Shown: piece after piece, positions 57,243 through 64,000 of the stretch
Numbering within the stretch: the first letter of the stretch is position 1
How the letters are laid out: each line of letters opens with the position of its first letter
Origin: Branchinecta lynchi
Lineage: Eukaryota; Arthropoda; Branchiopoda; Anostraca; Branchinectidae
DNA: 64,000 bases
Reading direction: 5' to 3'
Assembly (NCBI GenBank): GCA_023053575.1
Contig: JAKZAP010000004.1
Location: forward strand, 18,363,624-18,427,623
Program-made: the position numbers and the translations under genes
The notes under the pieces: generated by a model
The model's database searches: none
Told to the model about the DNA's origin: nothing
Seen by the model: the letters and a program-made list of their open reading frames with translations, nothing else

Positions 57243-58182
57243 TGTTTTTGGGATCCCAAAGCGTAAGTGGCGGGATACCTATGACTTCGTAAAAGTTGTC
57301 CGTCTGTCCGTCTGTCGTCCGTCTATAAGCACGATAACTCTCGAAGGGAAAGAGATATTTTGATGAGACGTGGTGTGAGGATTCTTTGAGTCAAGGGAAA
57401 GGTCGAGTTCGTAGATAGCCCTACATTTAGGGTCGGAGGAAGGGGTTCAAATAAAGGGGCAAACCAAATATTTTTAAACAGCCAATGTGATAGTCAATTA
57501 TGGATTATGAAGAAATGCTGAACACGATGATGGAAACCATTTTCTCGCCGGACAAGTAGTTCGTCCGGAATCCGGCAAAAACCGGGAAGTTTGTTAAAAC
57601 TAAAAGTTTTATTTGAAGTTGATTAGATGTCCAATTCAGGGGTAAGAAAACATGCTAAACACTTAAGTGAAAAGCATTTTCTACCGGACAACTAGTTCCC
57701 AGAATCCGGCCAAAACCGGAAAATTTGTTAAAAACAAAAGTTTTATTTCAAGTTGATTAGATGACAGATTGAGGGGTAAGAAGAGACGCTGAACCTGTAT
57801 ATGACCATCATTTTCTACCCGACATATTATTCATCCGGAATCTGGTTGAAACCCGACAAATTTTTTATAAGTTAAAGTTTTATTTGAAGTTGATTAGATG
57901 TTCTTTATCGGGATAAGGAGATACGTTGTATTCGTTTCTGAATTTTATTTATTTGCTGGACAAGTAGTTCGCTCGGAATTCGACCGAAACTGGAAATTTG
58001 GCAGAAGCAAAGCAGGTAGTTTCTGTCAGTATCGTCAGAATGGATATGGCTTATAAAGGTATATCTGAACTTAGTTTTCTCAGATTCTTAGCCTGGCGAC
58101 GGCTGGATCCGGCGAAGACAAGACCCAATTTTCTGGATCAAATATTACATTTTTGGGATCCCATCAAAACCTTAGGTCTTGT
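57243..58182 (+). mobile_element. Family A element copy 11
   Basis: TTTTTGGGATCCCAAAGCGT start, GTCCGTCTGTCCGTCTGTCG run, four core units, end TTTTTGGGATCCCATCAAAA with GGTCTTGTT. It lies immediately 3' of the acidic protein gene, convergent to it. Confidence 0.85.
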
Positions 58183-58219
58183 TGTAAGATGAATGGTGTT
58201 TTTGGTTGGGACGAAATTG

Positions 58220-58225
58220 TTTATT
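58220..58225 (-). terminator. Polyadenylation signal of gene 2
   Basis: AATAAA on the minus strand (TTTATT on plus), about 85 nt past the stop codon of the acidic protein, in AT-rich sequence. It fits a short 3' UTR. The plus-strand family A copy ends just beyond, at about 58182. Confidence 0.6.
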
Positions 58226-58307
58226 CAGTAACATAACATTCTAAATAAACCTCAATAATTATAAATAAAATAGCATTTTTGAAGGCATCTCCTGATAGCT
58301 CGTTTCC

Positions 58308-61300
58308 TTAGTCTGTGTTTTCAGTTATTGAAAAGGAAACATCATGACTGTTCGGGCTTGCTTTGGCCTTTAAGCAGTTTTCTTTTTCTTGTCCTTTATC
58401 ATCTACACAGTAGAAGCATACCATGCTTCCTTTTGTCCTCCTTGAACAGTTGCTTCTGTTTTCGTCTACAAAATCAATAACGACAGAAGCAAGCTCTTGT
58501 TCATCCTCTGGGTCTTCTTCGTCGTCATGGTCGAGTTCTTCAGGCTCCTCGTCCTCCTCTTCTGTTTTCTTGGTTTTAAGCATGTCACTCGTTTCCGGGT
58601 TTGTCTCTGGGTTGTAAGTATGCTCAATCTTCAAAGGTGTGTGGTAAAACGAAACTTTAGGTTTTGGCTCATCTCTTGCAGTAACTGACTCGGAACCTTC
58701 TTCCTCGTTGTCTTTGAAATCTTCATCATCAAACCAGTCATCCTTAAAATTAAACCCTTGCTTTGTAAAGTAAGGATCTTCGTCGTCCAGACTGTCATGA
58801 ACCTTAGAAGAGGCATCATCTTGGTCGTCCTCGTCTTCCTCTTCATCATGATCGTCATCCTCTTCTCCCACGTCGTCATCAGTTTCTTCGTCAGGTTTAC
58901 TGCTCTGATAGTTTTGCTCACTTGCAGACTCGTCAGGGTTATCCCTAGTGCCTTTGACCTCTGCTTGTGTCTTATTTTGCACGTATGGCGGTTCTATCGC
59001 AACAGTCTCAACACTGGAGGCCACTACAAGTCCTCCCGGGCCGTACTTTCTTTTCTGCTCTCGTAGCTGCTTGAAGCCTGGATGTTCGGGTGAAAAGCTA
59101 AAGTCTGGCGCTGCACGGGTAGTATTTTGTCCAGCCATAAACTGCTGTTTTATTGCAGTGTAGACATCCGCGCCGTTCGGAAACTTGATCTTCTGGTTTT
59201 TCTGGCTCGCTTCTCTCATGTAGTCAACGTTGAAATCCGCTGCTTTTTTGTCGAAAGTGTTTGTCTTATTTTCTGTGCTCAGATACTTGACAAGATTGTA
59301 ATCTTGTGACGGCTCTGTTTCGGCCTCCATATCTGTTGTGTCATGGCCCACTTCCGAGTGGTCACTTTCCGCCTCATTAGGTTCTTCCTCATATTCGTCA
59401 TACTCGTCCTCATCGTCGTCTTCTTCTTCTTCTTCGTCGTCGTCTGAAACATCCTCCTCGTGTTCTTGATCTTCATCTGCAACGGCATTCTTTTCTTCTA
59501 TTTCTCCAGGACTAGTTTTCAGGGAGTCTGGCTCCACCTGTGCTGGTTCTGCCTTCTGCTCGATGGTGCTTGTTTCAATAATATTCACGAGTGGCTGCAG
59601 CTCAGCTACGCTTTCAGACTGGTCTGCTTCGATAGTGTCTTCTTGTTTTGCAACTGGTTTCTTAGGAATACATGGGGTTTTCTTAGCAGATGTTTCTTGC
59701 TGTTCCACATGCGCAGCATGGATTCTTTTTGGCTCCCGATTGCTAGGCTGTGAAAAAGGAAGGCTTGTTGATGCTGGTACCTCGCTTGAATTTTGTTCTT
59801 CTGATTGGACTTTGCTAACCTGTGTTCTGGTCCTCCTCTTACGGTTCATAGCGGGAGGAGGATTCACAAAGGGTTGTCTGATTCTGGTGCTGTCGCTCGT
59901 CAACGCAGACAAGGATGACTCGGCAGCTGCTACGACTGGGACTGTTGTTGTTAATACAGGAGGTGCATATGTCGTTACTGGTTCTTCGCTAGTTGGGACA
60001 TTCGTAGGTACAGGTTCGCTGTCTACAACATGTGAAGGTAATTCAGTCTGTGTACTGGATACTGTTTTAGCTGGTTTATCATTTAGCTCATGGTCATCGT
60101 CCTCGTCGTCATCAAATTCGTCTTCCTCGTCTTCTTCGTCTAAGAAAGGGTCATAGTCCGGATCCTCTTTATATCGTCCTTGTCGCTTTGTGATCAGAGG
60201 TCTCGCTTGTACCTCAACTCTGCCACTTGCAGCGTTGTCCAGATTACCCGGATCATACGCGTCCTCGAGCTCGATTAAATTTTGAGTTATCAGCGCCGGT
60301 TTAGGACTAAGAGAGCATCGCTCTGTAAATCCACCATATTCGTCCTCGCATATTAGGCAGGTCATCCACTCAGTTTCTTTCTTGTTGTCAATTGCTCTTT
60401 TGAATCGTTTGTCTTCTTCATCTTCTTCGCCGTCATTATCATCATCCTCATCCTCTTCGTCTCCTTGTTTTAGCTCAACCTTGCAGCTAGGGGGTATACT
60501 TAGATCATTTCTTAGAACTTTAATAGTCTTGACAGTATTCTGTTTTGGTCCAAGACTCGCTCCTGAGCTAAGTAGTTTCGGATCCTTAAGGTGTAAAAAT
60601 TGTTCTTTCTTTTTTATTTTATTTTCTTTTTCCTGGTTCTTCTCTAGCTTGTGGTAGTGTTTCGATGGATTAATAACCTTTCGGGGCTCGTTCGGGGCTT
60701 GCTCTGGTCGATGAAGTGGCCTTATATTATGGTGTGTGGATGATTCGACGACGAGTTCGGATGGGTTTATTGCGTAGCTCATAACAGGAAACTTACTGGT
60801 AACAGATTCCGAAAGAGTTTCTGTGTTGTTATTAGAGGTGAGTGACCATACTTGGTTTTGGTCTGTTAGACTTTTGGGATTGGTTCTCTTTGGGTGGGAT
60901 TGGACTGGGACAAAGCTTGGTGTAATTGGCTTTGGTTCTTCGGGAGTTTCTGTCGTTTCAAAATAAGACTTGGAGTTAAAAAGCTGTTTGACGTTTTCGC
61001 TGCTTCTTGGTGATAAATCATCTGAATATCGACCTCTAAAGTTCATTTCTGTAAACAAAGCGGAGAAGTCTATTGGTTCCACGAAGCCCTGGTCTTCTTT
61101 TAGCAAGATCGCTTTTTGTACGCCAGGCTTAGTTGCCCCTATGGTGTTTACTTTATTCTTCGGTTGATATTTGAAATCTTGATTACCTTCTTGAACTTGA
61201 TATTTCACTGGGTTTAATGGATCGTCCGGGTTCTGTTTCGCCAACGAGCCAAAGCGACTTTCGCCGCTAAATGTCTCCCAAACAAGTGGCTTCGAAGGAG

Positions 61301-62281
61301 AGCCCAGTCCTCCAGTCTTCTTACGCCTTTGTTCTTCATTTGAATCGTTATGTTCCTGGTAGGTTATCCGTTTGTTCCACTTTTTGACAGGCTGTTCCTC
61401 TGGAAAACCATAGTACTCCGGATCTGACGTAGGATCTGGCATCGGGTCTTCACCGTGCGCGTAAATGGAGGCTTTCTCGTCAATAGCTTTGGGTTTAATT
61501 GTTTTGTCCTCGTCTTCAAGCAAATGCGGATTCTTGACTCGGCTTTCAAGTTGTCTAAGATGGGAGCTACTTGCCGGGAATCCAACATCCGGATTTCCAT
61601 TGGTCTGAAGAGGACCGAAATTTCTACTCTCGACTTTCTGCCTAGGTGGATGAAAAACTCCGTATGGGAAAAGATGATCACCGAACCTGTGTACTTCTTG
61701 AGCAGTGTGCAATTGAGCAGTGATCGCGATAGTAATCTAAAAATAAGAAAATATTAAGGCGATATTCTAATCCGTCACAGATTATGCCTTTCGGGGGGGG
61801 GGGGGAGGTGCCTGCTGGTCGGACAAAAAAGTACAAAAGACACATTTATCAGAGGGAAAAGCCTATAAAATGATTTTTTTTTTTTTCGGGGGGGGGGGGG
61901 GGGGGGGAATCCTCTAACCACCCCCCCCCCCCCCCCCTGGATACGGCCTTGACCGGGGATGAGCACGGGAGAAACATCTTGGAGCAAGTTAGTGCATGTG
62001 AAGTTCTGTCGTAGCTTGTGAAGGTTTGATCGAAGGAAAAATTCCAGGTGCCAGAAAAGGAGAGTAGAGTTATTTAAGCAGCAATATCGTAATCTCAGTC
62101 TTCAACTATTGTGAGACGCTCGTGAACGATAATCATGCATTCTCTAGATTCGTCAGGATCGAGTTGTAGGGATGACGTACCCGAACAAACGATCTCAAAA
62201 ACTACCCCGTAAGTCGAAATGAAACTCCGTGCCGTAAGTCGAGAATCGGATATGAATGTTACTTACCCATTGCAAGATCAT
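58308..62281 (-). CDS. Large acidic secreted protein with two Cys motifs (gene 2)
   Basis: Exon 1 is 62281-62267 (codes MILQW, then GTAAGT). Exon 2 is 61736-58308, after an acceptor ending TTTTTAG. Together they encode 1147 aa. The joined N-terminus MILQWITIAITAQ forms a signal peptide split by a phase-0 intron, which explains why exon 2 has no ATG near its start. The protein is low-complexity, rich in Glu, Asp, Ser, Pro and Lys, with long D/E runs (about residues 425-448, 540-565, 764-790, 1000-1030, 1075-1090). Two Cys motifs are alike: CLICEDEYGGFTERC near 462-476 and CFYCVDDKGQEKENC near 1105-1119, each with an extra Cys upstream. RFKR near 450 is a furin-type site. I recall a similar C-x2-C-x-D...G...E-x-C pattern in insect secreted proteins, but this was not searched. 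Calcium binding or a matrix role is inferred from acidity only. Intron 1 carries a family K MITE. No start other than the spliced one is convincing. Confidence 0.85.
61790..61951 (-). mobile_element. Family K MITE, copy 3, in intron 1 of gene 2
   Basis: The right end CCTGGATACGGCCTTG and the TCGGACAAAAAAGTACAAAA centre match the other copies inverted. The opposite end is truncated after the poly-G block (61793-61806). It sits in the 530-bp intron that splits the signal peptide of the acidic protein. Confidence 0.7.
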
Positions 62282-63426
62282 ACTTTGCACCAAAACTTCA
62301 CTGTTCAATGTTGGACTGATTACTGAAAGTGAGACGAACCAGCGATACTACTTAGACTCTTTGTTCCGTTTTAGCATCTAGGCACGTATTGGTGGGAACT
62401 GATAGTGACAAGGGGTAAAGCAGCGTGAAATATAGTGGACGTGCTGCTTTGTGAAGTGAAATCCCTCTTTTTGGATGCTCAGGCCGCTGTGAAGAGTTGA
62501 GACTTGATACTTCACAGCTCAGACAGAGAAGATCTGCACAGCAAACTTTTTGAAAGCACACTTTTTTTCGAGAATCTACAAGTGAATTATCTCTAGTGTT
62601 TTCTAAAGCAGCTAGATAGGCTACTTAGCTTACACTTTAAATACTCCTTGCGGCCAAGCTGACTTGGAAAAATATATTCATACAGTGGGTAAAACCAGAA
62701 ACGTCAACTACATGTGCTTTGGCAGATATATTTCGTCCCTTCTTGGTCCTCGTTGGGCAGTCGAACGCCAGGACAACGTTGAGGGGTGGAAGAAAACGAA
62801 CCTGCAATAAATAACTGAAGCCTAAGCAAACTAAAAATATCATATGTGGGCAATTACTTTTTACCGTACTTCCAAAGTAATTCCTGTCAAATTTAGCAAA
62901 AATTACTACCACAAATTATTTTTTTTTAACCAGAATGCAATTGCTCAAATAGGATATTTTTAGTGTTATAAGCTTCAGTTATTTTTTTGCAGGCTCGTTT
63001 TCTTCCGTTCCCGACGTTCGACAGCCTGACGAGGACCCATGCGAAGAGGGGCCATAATATCGCTGAAAAAGTATCTATAGCTGACATTTCCGTTTTTATC
63101 CGTTGTTTAAACATAGCTTACACTTCTAGTGATTTAATCGGTTCACACCGTAGATGATTTTTGATATCGCCCATCAAGGCCAGATATGAAACACATTCCT
63201 TGGTAAACCTCAATTGTATTTACTGGTGAAGGTATTCGACTATGAAGGCACGAGTGTAAAACTATTATATCTGTTTTCCCCTTTTCTACCTATTCGCTTT
63301 CCCTTTTATCTAAGGAGCCATGGATACGTTCTGCTAGCCACCTGTTACAGAGCTGATAAAATACCACTCAGACTAAAATGACCAAGTTCAGTAGTAAAAT
63401 ATGTGACGGCCATGTAAATGTCAATA
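62282..63426. promoter_or_regulatory. Divergent intergenic region between genes 2 and 3
   Basis: This 1.1-kb stretch separates two head-to-head secreted-protein genes and must hold both promoters. About 480 bp of it is foldback element F2 (62638-63114). Nothing else in it is recognised as a gene, and no clear TATA box was identified. Confidence 0.5.
62638..63114. mobile_element. Foldback element F2 with 11-bp target duplication
   Basis: AGCTTACACTT flanks both sides (62627-62637 and 63115-63125). It has the same left sequence as F1 (GCCAAGCTGACTT), then diverged arms (about 62695-62815 and 62975-63105) around a longer spacer of about 160 bp. In the right arm CTGACGAGGACCC is intact but GAAA has become ATAA. 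In the left arm GAAA is intact but CTGACGA has become CCAACGA. It lies between genes 2 and 3. Confidence 0.75.
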
Positions 63427-64000
63427 ATGGTGCCGAACTTTATTATTTGTGCAATTCTACTTTTGCTGTCACAGCAACGTAGTCTCGTGGAAACGCATGA
63501 GAAAGTCTCGTCACGATCGATAAATAAGCCTGGGTATTACTTAGCCGACAATGTAAGCCCTAAAGAACATGATGCCTCAATCCAAAATCGTGTCGGAAGA
63601 AGTTACCTTTTTCCGAGGAAGATCACAAAAGACCTTATCAATGTACCAAGGAATACTTCAGTTAGTTCAGACGAATCTGCACCACTAAATGGTGGTATCA
63701 CTACGACGACGTCAACGCATCAGTGTGATGGCATTAGTAATCGGGAGTGGAATCGAACGCTTAGTGGCTCTGGTAAAAGTGAAGGTGTTAGTAAGCAGAG
63801 CGAAGCTAAAGGAGAAGGGCCTTTACAAAAACATCAGCAAAATGTTGATAAATCGTCAGACTTTGTTCTGAGACATCGTAGTGGGACACCAAACAACAGC
63901 TTGACCTACGGACTAAGCGTAGTTGAACCAGGTTCTATTACCAAGTATTATGACACTAGTTCACCATCGACAGAAAGAGGCAATTCTCCTATAAGTGCTA
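63427..64000 (+). CDS. Secreted Ser/Thr-rich protein, 3' end outside the window (gene 3)
   Basis: From ATG at 63427 the frame stays open for 191 codons to the window edge, so the 3' end is missing. The N-terminus MVPNFIICAILLLLSQQ is a clear signal peptide with cleavage likely around residues 18-22. The rest is polar, rich in Ser, Thr, Asn, Lys and Gly, almost free of Cys (one at HQCDG) and looks disordered. It includes KPGYYLADNV near 40 and GGITTTTSTHQ near 97. No domain is recognised. It is divergent from the acidic protein gene (starts 1.1 kb apart), which suggests joint regulation and a related extracellular role. Both points are inference. An in-frame stop two codons after an ATG at 63411 rules out that upstream start. 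An intron within this region is possible but not needed. Confidence 0.75.
   Translation, partial: MVPNFIICAILLLLSQQRSLVETHEKVSSRSINKPGYYLADNVSPKEHDASIQNRVGRSYLFPRKITKDLINVPRNTSVSSDESAPLNGGITTTTSTHQCDGISNREWNRTLSGSGKSEGVSKQSEAKGEGPLQKHQQNVDKSSDFVLRHRSGTPNNSLTYGLSVVEPGSITKYYDTSSPSTERGNSPISA

Noticed and set aside
59563..60156. 197-codon plus ORF with Ser-rich end and other plus ORFs at 58423-61757
   Set aside because: Antisense shadows of the acidic protein exon; GAG/GAT runs read as CTC/ATC on the other strand.

Overview
This is a stretch of animal nuclear DNA, not bacterial. Genes are rare, split by GT-AG introns and widely spaced, and almost everything else is interspersed repeats: non-LTR retroelement remains, several hAT-like and TA-flanked terminal-inverted-repeat (TIR) elements, foldback elements, and repeat families built from internal tandem units plus a (CCGT/ACGG)n microsatellite. 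The secreted, low-complexity, acidic or Tyr/Pro-rich proteins, with an intron lying in or right after the signal peptide, suggest an arthropod (perhaps a crustacean) or another invertebrate. That taxonomic guess is inference.

Three protein genes are supported, all encoding predicted secreted and largely disordered proteins. Gene 1 (+, 41594-48006, four exons, 264 aa) is Tyr/Pro-rich with a charged tail. Gene 2 (-, 62281-58308, two exons, 1147 aa) is a very acidic protein with two similar Cys motifs (C-x2-C...C) and a furin-like site. Gene 3 (+, from 63427, running off the window end) begins with a clear signal peptide. Genes 2 and 3 are divergent, about 1.1 kb apart, with a foldback element between them. 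I infer an extracellular-matrix, cuticle or mineral-related cluster, but no function is proven.

Layout: 1-41 kb is essentially all repeats. Family A (ends carrying GGGATCCC, about 138-bp core units, ACGG microsatellite) and family B (ends carrying TGGCACTTG, same microsatellite) dominate and look like non-autonomous Helentron/HINE-type elements. They host precise later insertions. At 21.3-25.0 kb a family A copy holds two hAT-like elements, one of which holds a LINE fragment. At 4.3 kb a 226-bp TIR element has an 8-bp target duplication. At 14.6-16.4 kb and 30.4-33.3 kb lie two copies of another TIR element (family C). A LINE 3' end with an intact 280-codon ORF lies at 28.9-29.9 kb. The 41-48 kb stretch is gene 1 with repeat-filled introns. 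The 48-58 kb stretch holds foldback element F1, a decayed transposon-type ORF with a Cys-rich tail (51.1-52.5 kb), and more A and B copies. The last 6 kb is genes 2 and 3.

The observations most worth following are the foldback family (11-bp target duplications and hammerhead-ribozyme-like cores), the secreted-protein cluster, and the layered insertions that give a relative chronology of the repeat families.
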